A stretch of 64,000 bases of DNA from Sipunculus nudus (lineage: Eukaryota; Annelida; Sipuncula; Golfingiida; Sipunculidae). Each line of letters starts with the position of its first letter. Position 1 is the first letter of the stretch. The position numbers were made by a program, and so were the translations under genes. Below the pieces are notes generated by a model. That model was not told the origin of the DNA, made no database searches, and saw only the letters and a list, made by a program, of their open reading frames with translations. Positions 1 to 11,521 of the stretch are shown piece by piece. The DNA is taken from assembly GCA_026874595.1 (NCBI GenBank), contig CM049307.1, positions 61,406,370-61,470,369 of the forward strand. Direction: 5' to 3'.

Positions 1-324
1 GGGACAGGGGGGTCTGTGTTTCAAAGCTTCTATAATCTGGTAACAGCCCATTATTGGCACTTTGCTACAGATGTTTTTGTTCCCAATAATGCTACCCTCA
101 GGAAAGTACACAGATGTTAAAATTAGTACAGTTGTTCTCTGGACCACAGTTTAAGTACAGGTACATGAATATGCGCTATTTAAGGACCATTTTATTTATT
201 TTTTTCTTACTTATGAATTAATTCTCAAAATCATGCATACTTTTATCTCCAAATTCATTTATTCCCTTTGTTTAAATCTGAAAAATTTATTTACCTATTC
301 TTTAAATGATATACATTTAATAAT
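1..324. other. Unannotated AT-rich flank
   Basis: I see no coding frame, RNA gene or repeat that I can name here. The right end runs directly into the LINE remnant, and part of this stretch may be older LINE sequence too decayed to read. Confidence 0.4.
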
Positions 325-803
325 TACAGGGAATTTTTGATTATGCTTGTAACACTTGGTACGGGGGACTTCATAAAAAACTGAAGACTAGGCTTCAGAC
401 GGCTCAAAATAAAATGGTACGTTTTGTCAGAAATTATTCAAATAGACAAAGCCTAAGAGTAAGTGACTTTAAAAAGCTGAAATGGTTGGATGTTTCACAT
501 AGGGTTGAATATTTAACACTGGGTCTAATGTATAATACTCATGTTCATCATGCTCCGGCATACCTTAGTGATATGGAACCTGTTAGACATTGTTATAACA
601 CACGAAGAAGTAATCAAGCTTATGTTGTACCTCAAGTCAAAACTCAGGGTAAATATAGTTTTAAATTTAATGGAATAAAATTATGGAATGAATTGCCATC
701 TAGTATTAAAACTTTAAACAGTAAGAGATTATTTTTGAAGAACTGCAAAGACTACTTATTTAGGAAAATGAAGGAACTGGAAAATGGAATTTTTATTACA
801 TAA
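325..803 (+). pseudogene. 5'-truncated LINE ORF2 remnant (C-terminal tail of reverse transcriptase protein)
   Basis: The translated frame opens near 325 without a start codon and runs to a TAA at 801-803. It carries the usual tail of CR1/Jockey-type non-LTR retrotransposon proteins: a FDYACNTWY-like segment, then LKTRLQTAQNKMVRFV, a stretch on the pattern 'YNTHVHHAPAYLSDM', and a final 'FNGIKLWNELPSSIK ... FLKNCKDYLF' block. This region follows the RT fingers-palm-thumb in such elements; the catalytic RT core and endonuclease are absent. The in-frame ATG at 414 is internal, not a real start. Typical 5' truncation during target-primed reverse transcription explains the missing front. The exact clade cannot be fixed from this tail. 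Confidence 0.72.
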
Positions 804-1640
804 TTATTAATCATGGTCACTTTTTATCCTTGAATCTATTAGGCCAAAAAAATAAAAGGGTATGGTTCTCAGGCACTTTTTTTGAGAAATCAGTGCGGGC
901 GGGCGGAATTTTATTTTTGACCTTTTTTTGTATGTTTCGATAAAATTTCATATGATCAGGGAAAAGCATGTAAATGACAGGTTTTTTTCTTGCTAAACAG
1001 GTAAAAGCACTACATACCAAAGGAAATGGTATCGAAATTGTATTATTTTATCATTTTGAATGATGAAATCAAAATAAAAATGTTTGATGCGGGGGGTTAA
1101 AATTGACGCGGGCGGTGCCTGAGAACCATACCTTTAATTTTTTTTGGCCTTAGTCACAGTATTTAATAGATGTAACTCACAGTTACATGAATGTCTTAGT
1201 CACTCTTAGTTTTTTTTTTTTTTTTTTAATTATGAACACTCAGTCGTTTTAAACTATACATGTAACTATTATTATCACTGTAATTTTAAAATACTGTAGT
1301 CAATAGTTTTACATATATGTAACTGACTGACATATGTACATGAATAAGTGTTTCCATGTTCGATAGTCTCAGTCAGCTTTTTGAAATCAACTAATATGAT
1401 AAATTATCTAAATTGTATGCATGGTCTGCCATCTTGTTAAATGTGTTTCAAGGTCCACTATGGAAATAAGTATACCTCACAAATGTAAGGTTACTTTTTA
1501 GTGCTCCTTTTTCATGGCTTTTAACACTTGCAGATTTTATGAATATAAATTTGATAGATATATGTATATTTTATATTTATCCATTTAATTGTGATCTGTA
1601 TGTGTTTGTTGTTGTGAATAAAATATATCTATCTATCTAG
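804..1640 (+). other. Probable LINE 3' untranslated region ending in a short ATCT repeat
   Basis: After the ORF2 stop the sequence is AT-rich, is interrupted by a MITE (842-1149), and ends with an AATAAA signal at 1617-1622 followed by three ATCT copies at 1627-1638. Several LINE clades end in a short tandem repeat instead of poly(A), so I place the LINE 3' end here by inference. An 18-base T run lies at 1210-1227. Confidence 0.45.
842..1149. mobile_element. PIF/Harbinger-like MITE nested in LINE 3' tail
   Basis: The ends are imperfect inverted repeats of about 35 bp. The left end reads GGCCAAAAAAATAAAAGGG, then TATGGTTCTCAGGCAC. The right end, read on the other strand, gives GGCC, an A run and the same TATGGTTCTCAGGCAC block. 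The element is flanked on both sides by TTA (839-841 and 1150-1152), the 3-bp TWA duplication typical of the PIF/Harbinger superfamily. At 308 bp with no coding capacity it is a non-autonomous MITE. It sits between the LINE stop codon and the LINE 3' end, so it is younger than the LINE insertion. Confidence 0.75.
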
Positions 1641-2990
1641 TAAACCATATGTTGGTTCAGCTATTTTATAAAAACTACTGTCATAATTCGAATAATATTA
1701 ATTCTCTGAAAAAATATTTAATTATGACATTTATCATTATATAATTGTACATTTATGACTTAACAACCACTGAAACTCTGAGACATGTTGAATTAAATCA
1801 TGAAGTTTTTGTTAACTGTTCAACATTAGAAATAATACCTTACACTGTTTCATATTCTTGCCAGTATGACACTCAAAATCAGAAATTTTAGTGAAATAAC
1901 AAAGGAATGAACTGTTTCTGCAAACAAAAATACAAGGCAGCAGGGCTTGATATTGCTAAAGACTTTGTTAAGCCAAATACTATGGAAATGTTTAGTTAGC
2001 AGGTTTTTTATTTTTGTGCTCTTTAGCACGAGCTAAATTAAGAACACATAATTTCATACAACCTAGACAACTTTACAGACCTCCCCCCCCCCCCCCCCAA
2101 AAAAAAAAAAATGGCTCTTATGTACGATGGAAAGCCTCCCGCTATTGTTGTCAGCCCTGTTTCTTGTTCATATATCTTGTTTAGTAATCCTACAACTTAC
2201 TCTAATGTCAAACAAGGTGGCTGCACATACCTTTGCACCATCAAGTTTATGTGATTACTGTTGGTTAATTAGGTGCATTGTTTACACCTTGCGGTGACGG
2301 TACTCTGTCGCCATTCGCCAGTAGCATTTGCATGGTCACCCTGAGCTTGTTAGCCGTCTTTTATATATTAGTTCAAAATTTTTAACAATTTGATACAAAA
2401 TAAATGACCTACACATACTGACTTGCATGAAAATTTGAACTGCACTAATGCTGTAAAATGAAAAAAGCACAACAATTCAGACACGGCAAATTAAGCACTT
2501 CTACAGTAATCATCCTAACTGGAAATAAATTATGAACTTAATTGATTATGAAAGAAAACAACCAAACAATATAATCAATTTACTGGCACAACACTAAATG
2601 ACACTACTTTAATACCATGATCAAGTGTGACTTTTTATCTGTGTTGGCAGTACCTTATTTGCATAAGCACACATTACAGAAAAGGCTTAGTAATCAATGA
2701 TTCAACATGCCACAGGAAAAAAGTTCAAATCATGCGATGCTTCCAAAGCCTCCCAATCTGGTTGAAACTAGAATTGGGTGAAGATTTTGATACATTTTAT
2801 GACATGAATTAATTAGTTCAATAGTTTTTATTAAAATTAATCCTGTTTTAAAATAACAACATTTACAGCATGAAATCAAACCAATGCATTGCTTGAAACT
2901 TTATGTGAATAATGGTTTAACGTTTTCCTAAAAAAATGGGAAAGTTGTGGGAGTGAATGTTAGCTTCAAATCACTATAAAGGGGTTGGTC
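1641..2990. other. Intergenic AT-rich DNA, no recognisable gene
   Basis: I see only short frames without codon structure or familiar motifs. The one distinct item is the C/A homopolymer junction at 2083-2111, listed separately. Confidence 0.4.
2083..2111. repeat. Poly(C)-poly(A) homopolymer junction
   Basis: Sixteen C followed by thirteen A. On the minus strand this is a T run joined to a G run, the same arrangement found once in almost every unit of the satellite array from 9786 on, although the flanking sequence here is not related to the satellite. Confidence 0.85.
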
Positions 2991-3456
2991 CGGTCCCCCT
3001 AAACACCAGAAACACCGGTGTTTTGGGTATCTGTGACGAAACACCACGAAACACCCACTTAACTTCAAACCTGAACCCAAAACATAACACAAATCAATAA
3101 ATAATCATCATAAGGATATATATCTGCAATATTGTTTCATAAATTTATGACATAAAGATAAAAATGACTGTTTCATGCTGTGGTTGGTTCACTGGCACCC
3201 ACAGCAGCCATTTATGCTCAGCTATGACCCTGTCCCCTAGTGGCGCATGTCGCAATCAAGCAGCGCACTTATCAGTTGTACAAAACACTATTGCTTTCTT
3301 TTATTTTACAGAATAGTGGCACAATTCTGCATTTTCATATTCAACATATGATGATTTCTTAACTGATACCAGTGTTTTGCTTCAAATTTGAACTTAAAAG
3401 GGTGTTTTGTTGTGTTTCGTCATACATACAAAAAATACTTGTGTTTAGGCGGACCC
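2991..3456. mobile_element. Old TIR element remnant, hAT-like (non-autonomous)
   Basis: The left end (GGTCCCCCTAAACAC and on through a GACGAAACACCACGAAACACC block) is repeated as an imperfect inverted copy at the right end (GTGTTTCGTC ... GTGTTTAGGCGGACC). The flanks share GTTGGTC: 2983-2990 reads GGTTGGTC and 3457-3464 reads AGTTGGTC, a 7-of-8 match that would fit an 8-bp hAT-type duplication. No transposase is present in the 466 bp. The inverted repeats are diverged, so it is old; superfamily assignment rests only on the duplication length. Confidence 0.55.
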
Positions 3457-3464
3457 AGTTGGTC

Positions 3465-5871
3465 TTTTTAACGAGTCACACCAAGTCATACTAAATATTT
3501 CAGTTAAAAAAATGAATTATTTTAAATACAATGGGAATTAAAAGCATATACTAATATATTAGGCTGTTGACACAACTTTCTGACTTGAAATAAAGTTTGA
3601 TAAGTTTAAGTTTTGGAGCATTTCAAAACCAAATTATTTTAATGGTCCAAATTCAACCCTTGCTGGAAGAACAAGATTTGAACGGGTGTTCCATATGGAA
3701 CTGATACACAGTCAGTTGGTGGTCGTTCTCTTGCCAGTCTTGGACTAAGCCTGGACATCCTGTTATTATAGCGGCTGATTGTTACGGCAGGGTCTGTTCC
3801 AGCAGGGAGCCAGCCCTCGGTTCGCTCAAAGCATCATCATCAGCCCGCCTAGTAACGGCACAACAGCTTGTCGTTCTTAGATCTGGAGTCACCGTCTGAG
3901 ACCAAACTTTACGGCCACACTGTCTAATATGGGCGACGTTTACATGAGTACCCTGTTTCTGAACTAAATAGATATGAGATGAGTAAACCTTACCTCTGTA
4001 AACACCGTCACCCCGTCCGCTCCTCTACGTGTACATGGGCCCAGCCACAGCCGCTTACATCCTCCACCTGCAGGGCCGCTTACGGCTGCTTTAATTACTA
4101 ACATTTTCATTCATTATGCTCATATTATCATATATTTAATGAAGTTGTCACATGTTCATTAATTTTATATTTGTTAAAAATGTATCAACTGTTCAAACAT
4201 GTGTATAAAACATGTTTTATTGTAGTTTTATTAAATGAAAATAAATGAAACCAGAGAACACTGCGTGGGTGGCAGTAGGATATAGTCTAGATTATTGCCA
4301 ACAGATGGCAGTAACGATCATCGAACCATTCCACATCAACGTTCCCTAAACCTTAGCAACGAGTCAAACCGGAGAGAACCAAATACATTTTTTGAAAGAA
4401 TGTTTGAGGGCTGATAATTTTCCTACCATATATTTCGTTGAACTGTACGAGCTTCACGAAGTTTCAGTCATTAATGACTGGAATATAAAAATGATTCGGA
4501 CGTTTCGTGAGGCGTACAAAAGAATAGTAACCGTTCTATATTGGGTTCCTTTTCTGAACTGTAGACTATAAACAGTCGACAAGCGACTACAGGTATCCGC
4601 CGAAGATCTCCTGATGTGACAGTCCTCCAAATTTGTGGCATCAGATTAATCAGAGATGACCAAGTATCCAAAGGATGGACAAAACTAAAAATAAAATATT
4701 ATAGGTAGCACCACCAGTCATGCATACAAGATAAGGCCATCCTAGATGTATGAACATACAAAATTTCAGGCCGATGCGTCAAACCACTCATAGCTACGGC
4801 GGCTGATTTATGAAACAGAAGTTATCTCGAGATAATATCTCAAGAATGCGAGATAAATTACACAGAAAGTCTTTAAGTCACTGTTGGAGTTTCAATAACC
4901 ATTTGATGCTTAGCTCGTGCTTAGTTAAACGGATGGATGGTTGGATGTTATGATAAAATATATGTTGATTTTAATTTGTAAAAAAATAATAATTAAATTT
5001 TTTATTACTACAAGAACATAGTATAGATGCTTGAGAATCTCATGCACTTGTGTTTCTCTTTTACTGAATGGCTATGATAATTGTTTTTTTTAATATATTA
5101 TGATATTTTGCTTGTGATACTTGACAAGCATTTTTATTGCTGTATTAATATGGCTTAACATTTATATATATACACGGAGATATGAAGTAAAACAAAATAT
5201 GTTGCTGTTACTATACGTGTATGAAAAAGGGTAGCAAAATATAAAGGTACACTTGGGTACCACAAGAGTGAGACCATGTAATAGGAAAATAAAAAATTAC
5301 CTCTCGCGTGCACACTAATTAGACAACTGTTCCTTCAGAGAATGGGTTTTAAACATCTAAACGGGTCGATTGGTAGGTCGTTTAAAAAAAGCATTTAAAA
5401 TCTGAAAGCCCGTGTAAACTATACGTTGGAATTCTAGAAATTCCTTCGCATATGACGGCACGTTCAGGATTTCCTTCAGCACTCTTTTCCCGTTTCCCCA
5501 TAAAATTGGCCCCAGAGGGTTTTGTTGGGACGATGTAACTGCATGGTGCGGGCGGGGAACTGGACAAGTGTGAAGGCACCATGCGTTTTAAATTGACCCG
5601 ATTTTTACAGACGACGGAGGCGGACATTAAGAACTGACAGGTCTGACCGTGCCTTAACTGGTGCCATGGATTGATATCGCGGAAAATATTTTTTAAGCCA
5701 CCGACGCGTTTCCAGAGAACTAATAGATAACCGACTGATAGAATTTCCGGAAACTTGCCTCCATTCTGCTACAGGGTTACATGTAACTATTGTTCTGGTT
5801 TGAATCTGACCTTTCATCTATCGTCTTCTCGTCCATTCTTGTGTCTGTCTCTAGGTGAAAAATATACAGTA
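3465..5871. other. Intergenic DNA with scattered GC-richer patches
   Basis: No gene recognised. Small items: a 14-bp palindrome GTTCCATATGGAAC (3688-3701); a GC-richer patch at about 3960-4090 that on the minus strand ends in a good splice-donor-like ACAGAG/GTAAGG but has no sustained coding frame; and a GC-richer patch at 5380-5820 whose minus-strand frames are broken and match no family I know. The second patch could be a decayed exon or transposon. Confidence 0.35.
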
Positions 5872-6345
5872 ACGGTTGAATGTAATTGCATGAAATTGTT
5901 CATGTCCATATATCTTGGATAGTTTTATCCGTACACATAAAGCTTGTGGCGCCGACTACAACGGTTTCCGTGCGTTAATTCGGGGGGGGAGGGGGGGGGG
6001 GGGGGGGAGGTTGCACATATTTCAGAGGTTATTAAATGTATTGTGTGTAATTTTGCACGTCCATAGATCGTGGAGAGCTCCATCTCGTACATAATAATGG
6101 TGGCGACACCTAAAATTGTTTATGCAAGGCCATGAAAGTCACAAATAAGTCATATCTCAGGAGTAGTTGGATGTATTGGCCTTAAATTTTGAACATCCGT
6201 TATGCGTAGACACTTCTCCATTTTTAGCAGTTTTTCTTATCCAAGGAGCGGTTGAATGTATTTGTCTGAAATTTTGCATGTTCTTTGATCTTGGATAGCT
6301 TTATTTCACCTACAATCGCGCCAACTACAATCGTTTGTATCGTGT
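5872..6345. repeat. Four degenerate direct repeats (~100-bp motif)
   Basis: A motif on the pattern 'GGTTGAATGTAtt...TGAAATTTTGCATGT ... GATCTTGGATAGCTTTAT ... GGCGCCGACTACAA' recurs at about 5872, 6023, 6165 (partial) and 6245. The first and last copies are the closest, sharing both the TTGGATAG block and the following CGCCAACTACAA block. Between copies 1 and 2 lies a near-pure G run (5982-6010). Coding origin is unclear; stops interrupt every frame. Confidence 0.55.
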
Positions 6346-8762
6346 ACATCCATTCCGAGCCACCTATACAATATTTACTTCCAGCGCAGTTCAAATCCCC
6401 ATGAATGGCATTATAACAACAATATAAGCCTTAAACGCCAAATCTTCACGACGGATTTCTTTCAAATTGTGCATTTTCTTAAATGTATGGCCTATGTATG
6501 AGGTCAGTGCCTTTGCTCATTTGTGTCATGACTGTGATAAGGAAAGTAATCTTAAGATCATATTGTTCAATTTTAATAGTTCCACTTGAGTTGTTTCATT
6601 GATCATCGAGAAAAAAAATTCTTTATAAGTCTTTTAGTTTCCTTATTTCATTGCACATGATTTCGATGCCACCTAAAAATTATTTTTAAAACCCGTTGAA
6701 CTATGTATCATGTCAATATATGAGTAACAAGCCAAGGTCCATTTAAGAGTTGATATTGCAAAGTCTGGGAATATTTCGGCAATGACGATGACAGATATTT
6801 TTTAGATCTTTCTAACTTCAGGAGACAAACCATGGCTACTTTGATCAAAACCCTAACTGATTTTGCGGATAAACAAGGGCTGCTTAGCGACTGGCCATAT
6901 TCTAGTATAAAATTGCCTTGGGTTAATTTTGAATTATCGGAATTTTGCCAGAGAGGCTATAACACAGGCGACCTGAAGGTTATTAGGGCTTCTGTTAGTC
7001 CATGAGCCAGAGAGGGTCACTGGTACCACATGAGGTGGCATTTTTAATGTTATCATGAGCAGCCTAATATTATGTGGTTTTGACTTTTGTATGATAACAG
7101 TGTCAAATGAGTAGCGTCATATCGACCGTTTGGCATTACGACCAGATTACTGGCGCCAGAGTGTCTTCACATCTAAGTCTGAGGAACGAATTATAAGGCC
7201 TAGGCCTTATGAAGATTCTTTTGTTCCCTGACGCTTCATGGGCTACACATACACTGTCAATCATTATAAACCAGACCAATTGTTAGCATTTTTTGTGTAC
7301 TTCCTAACAAGACCATACATGAACGAGAAAAGTTTTGTTTTAACCCAGCACGTTAGTAAACCCCGCGGCATGTTTGTTGAATTTATTACCGCATGAACAC
7401 AAACATGGCTCGCACGGGTTACAGGACAAGGCAGCTTGCAGGCGATACAGGAAATGACCCGTGTCCATGGAGACGGTGTTTCAGTTTGTGTTGTGAGCTC
7501 ACATGTATTCTATTGTGTTAATTCTTTATTCTTAGAATAATATTGAGATTATGGTCCGTTTACCACAATATGAATGCAGCCTGATGCAAGATCACTGCGA
7601 TGCATTCCTCGATATAACTTGTATCACGACTCGAGAAGGCCGTCGTACTACGTGCGAGCCCAATTATCCGATTGCCTACTGAGTCGGGTTGTCACGGCTA
7701 TCAAATGAGCAGCTTTGAGATAACACACACATGTAAATATGGGTACCTACTCAAGAAAAAACAGCGTGTTTATTTGTAGGTCCTCGCTACGACACGAAGA
7801 CTTGACAAAGAAGACTTGACACGAAACTGAACGTCCTCGCAAGTTGTCCTCGCATGTAATGTCAGTCAACGCATCGTTCTCACGTCTAAGCAGCCTTTAT
7901 CTTAAAAAACGTGTGCGATGATACATCCGTCTTTTACTGTTTTTTATCTCAGTAGCACTTCTTCCTCACTGTAGCGGAACTGCTGGTCCTCGGAAGTGCG
8001 TTGTTAAAGCTAGGATTTTGCGGGGTTGTTTATCCGCGTATGGGAGTGTGCGTGTGTATGTCCGGTTGATATCTGGAGACGGTATAACGAATGCTAGTGA
8101 AATTTATCATATAGGCTGGTATTTTGAAAGTTTTGATGAATTTCAAGTTTGGTGTAAATCCAAGCGTTAAAAAAACCAGGAACATGAGTTTTATGGGTTT
8201 TTGTAGAACATTTTACCACTTGCTGCATGTGATCATACGGCCATCTGTCGAGTGTGATCCGTCACTTCACAGGCAACAATGCCGTCACGCCTCGTGCCTT
8301 TTCCCTGAAAGGTTTCCGTAAACCAACGTAGATCATGGGGGAGGGGGCATGGTTGTTCACAGGCGCCTGAATGGCTTTTATTGTACATTTCGGTTAAATT
8401 TGTTATTTTTCTTAGTAATTTCCTTAAAACTATTACTTATCTGTCATTTTCCTAGCGTTTTTCCACATTATATGGTCCATCTCTGTATTACAATAATAAG
8501 CTGGACCAAATATAGTGTACGCTCTTTACACAGCGCTTTAACTATAGGCCTATTCCCTATATCGTAAGCGCTGTTTGTTATGACCCCGTATCCTGAATTG
8601 CTACACCAGAGGGGAGCACTGTATTTTTGTCCAATCAGATGAGACCTTGCGCTAGGAGACACGGTCAAGCAAGGAATACACGGAGCCAATCATGTTCATT
8701 TCGTTTTGAGTGATGCGAGAATACAGAGGGAGCAATTAAAATTCGACCGTTAACACTCATCA

Positions 8763-8783
8763 AGCGGCGCTTGAAGCGCCGCT
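8763..8783. repeat. Perfect 10-bp inverted repeat around a single base
   Basis: AGCGGCGCTT and its exact reverse complement AAGCGCCGCT are separated by one G. It is followed at once by TATGGGCGGAG, and CCAAT motifs lie at 8631 and 8684. This suggests a regulatory palindrome, but no binding factor can be named. Confidence 0.8.
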
Positions 8784-8987
8784 ATGGGCGGAGCCAGGAT
8801 GCTTGTCGAGTGTTTGTTTATTGGCATCTGGTTGGCTGCTTGTCACATTATACGCACTTGTTTTCAGCGGACAACGAACCGCCATCTGGTGTCTAAATAT
8901 ATCATAAACGGTCAAAGCTGGCAGCGTGAAAATCAGTAGCTTCTTTAGAAGCGCAAGATTTCCGCTGCCTCGGGAGCGTAAATATAG

Positions 8988-9005
8988 TGTGAATATATAT
9001 TCACA
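8988..9005. repeat. 18-bp perfect palindrome TGTGAATATATATTCACA
   Basis: Exact self-complementary sequence about 55 bp left of the first satellite homology. Function unknown; it may be a chance AT palindrome but is longer than expected from composition alone. Confidence 0.8.
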
Positions 9006-9061
9006 TTCGAAGATGATTCTTGAGTGTGTCGGGAATGAGAGTATATCTAGAAATTAATAAA

Positions 9062-9785
9062 TATAGAAATATATAGTTTATATTCATTTTGGAATATTTT
9101 AGTGAAGTCACTGCAGAGTTGAAACAGAGTGTCCATCTGGGCCATATCATATGGTATTCACACGCGACGCATAATTAAGTATTATTTTGGGCCATATAAT
9201 TTTTTCGCCCGGGCCATATAACATGGCAGTCATCGGCCCCGTATAACAAGGTATCTATCCGGGCCATATAGCAAGGTCTCTATTCGACCAGGTGTTATGA
9301 AATGTCGGACTACTCCGTATAATAATGTCGGAACTGAAGATATCAGGAAGTTCTTGCTTGTCTGCCAATAGATGTAGAATCCCGAAGTATATATAAAATC
9401 TTTCCATAAAATTAAACAAATAAATAGAGAAATGACTGCCAGCACAAACTTTCGAGTGTGTGTTTGTGTGCGTTTGTATAAAACGCATTATCATAAAATG
9501 TAAGCTGAATTTAACAAACCGTAGTCCAAGATCTTCCTTATTACTTAGTGATTCCATACACGAATGGATCCTACAACTTGAAAGTCCATGATCGGCTTCT
9601 TCTTGCTGATACTGAGACAAGAAAGGCCGAGTTGCTAACGTGACGAAAATGGCAACATCCCTGATTCAATAACGTCATACCGTTTTAATCTTCAAACGTT
9701 ATTTTTGGGTTTTAAATGATGTTTTTAATTAAACTTGCGAAGTGAATGTGTTTCGGGGTTCATTGGCTGCGTAGTTACAAGCTCA
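9062..9785. repeat. Degraded left edge of the satellite array
   Basis: Pieces of the 1.9-kb unit appear in unit order but with large losses. 9076-9115 matches the TTTATATTCATTTTGG...AAGTCACTGCAGAG part, about 9445-9680 matches the GTGTGTTTG...TATAAAA...AGTACATGATCTTCC part (diverged), and 9685-9785 matches the end of the unit with a deletion. Between 9120 and about 9440 is foreign sequence containing the GGGCCATATA motif series. This marks the array boundary, where copies are no longer homogenised. Confidence 0.75.
9136..9282. repeat. Short degenerate repeats of GGGCCATATA type
   Basis: GGGCCATAT or close variants occur at about 9138, 9190, 9211, 9235 (variant CGGCCCCGTATA) and 9260. The last ones are in a ~25-bp periodic frame 'CCGGGCCATATAgCAAGGTcTCTAT'. 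The cores resemble half of a CArG box but do not complete CC(A/T)6GG. They lie inside foreign DNA in the broken edge unit. Confidence 0.6.
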
Positions 9786-11521
9786 GAATAAACTGAAATG
9801 AACATGTGACTTGTGATTACAATATTATAATTACGTGTTAAGGGGGATTTCTTTTTGGAGGGGGGGGGGGGGAATGGATGTTGGGGGGGGGGGGGGGGTC
9901 CCGAGACCTTAAAACGGGATGTCCTGGCATCAGGTGGTGGCCTGAACGTAAATTAAAGAATGAATGGAAAATGTGATATCGTGTCCCGGCTTCCTTACAA
10001 TATAATAAAATATTCGTCTGCACAATAGGACACAGACAGAAAGTCGGAGTATCTCGTTTTGTGTGTATGCATAATATAAGGATAAAGAAAACTTACCCAA
10101 GTTTCTCTTGCACCACGCGAGTCAATTTTAGTACCCGAATAAAATAATTGTTTCCCCGTCATATCACATTAAAATCAAAACCTTATCATGAAAAATTCAT
10201 ATAAGAAGCGGGTCCGCAATAATTTCTAGAGAAAGAGCCCAAGAAACGTAACTCTCTTGGACTTATGGTAAAATTAAAACATCGAGAATATTTAAAAAAA
10301 AAAAAATATAATTTAAATACATATAATATATATATTTTGTATAAAGGACATGTATCATACAATATATTTAGAAATTTAATATTAAAAATTTATATTAGAA
10401 CAGCGGCATTCTCATGATGATTCCGGAGCGTTGAACGTGCATTTCATGAGTAATTATCCGCCCCATTCGGTATGATGAGGCTGGATGTTGTTAACAGCAT
10501 CCTCCTAGCACCTATACCGTCACTCACAGTCCTCTCCGGCCAGGGGGTAAGCGTATTACCCCAAGCCACTGCGGAGACCCGACCGGACGATTGTTCAGGA
10601 CCGAGAGCCTCCAGGTATAACCCAGTGCCCTATTTACGGCTCAGAACCGCTGAATACCATATGTCCCTGATTACGCTCCTCACTCACCTTTCAACAATCA
10701 AGCACAAGAAGAGAAAATAAAAATATTGCGGTTTTATTCATTTCTTGGTTTTGTGTATCTGTACAATTTGAGTGTGTGTTTGTCTTCGTGTGTATAAAAA
10801 GCGTTATCATAAAATTTTATGCTAAATTTTACTAACCGTAGTACATGATCTTCCTTATTACTTTTAGATTCCACGAAGAGATTCGTAAAAACACCGTAAA
10901 GACGGGCTTCATATACAACTTAAAAGTCCATGATCGCCTTCTTCTTACTGATACTGAGACAAGAATGACCGGGTTGCTAACGTGACGACAATAGCAACAT
11001 CCCCGATTCAATGACGTCATGCCGTTTAATCTTCAAACGTTCGGCTGGAAACAGGTAATACTGAGTGTTTAATATTGTTTTTAATTTACTTTGCAAAGTG
11101 AATGTGTTTCGGGGTTCATAGAGTGCGTAGTTAGGAGCCCAGACCGCAGATGGCGACACCTGACGTAAACAGCAAGTTTGTGACGTATTTTTCATCGGCA
11201 TAGATAACTTATTACGGCGCGGGTGTGTTATGTGATGAGAGCATTTCATCCAGAACAGAGACTGCCCGCTGTTGTGATTAGCTGGAGCAATATGTATTGT
11301 TTATATTCATTTTGGAATATTTTAGTGAAGTCACTGCAGAGTTGAGACTGAACATATGTGCTGACAGATTTAATAACAAATCAAACTATCTCGTGTATTT
11401 CGTGGACATAATAATGAGATCAATATATTTAAAACAATGATACATAATGAGATTTGTAATCCATTTGGTTCAAAGGAACTTCGTAAAAATAAACTTTAAA
11501 TGCAATATATTGTTTTATCTG
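9786..11521 (+). repeat. Satellite unit 1 (deleted variant)
   Basis: Two G runs instead of one (about 9860-9872 and 9885-9898). Relative to unit 2 about 142 bp spanning the 70-codon frame is lost, with a 2-bp AC microhomology at the junction near 10360. The left marker is of the GGGATGTCCTGGCATC type and the right marker of the CATTTCATCCAG type. Confidence 0.9.

Larger units (their letters stand above)
6346..9061. other. Intergenic DNA left of the satellite, no proven gene
   Basis: No confident gene. One 57-codon frame (6832-7005, starting ATGGCTACTTTG in an AAACC-ATGG context just after a TTCAG acceptor-like site) has tolerable codon use but matches no protein I know; it could be an exon or chance. 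The segment 8600-9005 has three CCAAT-type motifs, a GGGCGG box and two palindromes (listed separately) and looks promoter-like, but no transcript can be deduced. Confidence 0.35.

Noticed and set aside
5382-5817. Two minus-strand frames of 70-81 codons in a GC-richer patch
   Set aside because: Overlapping broken frames with no recognised family; kept only as a note in the intergenic entry.
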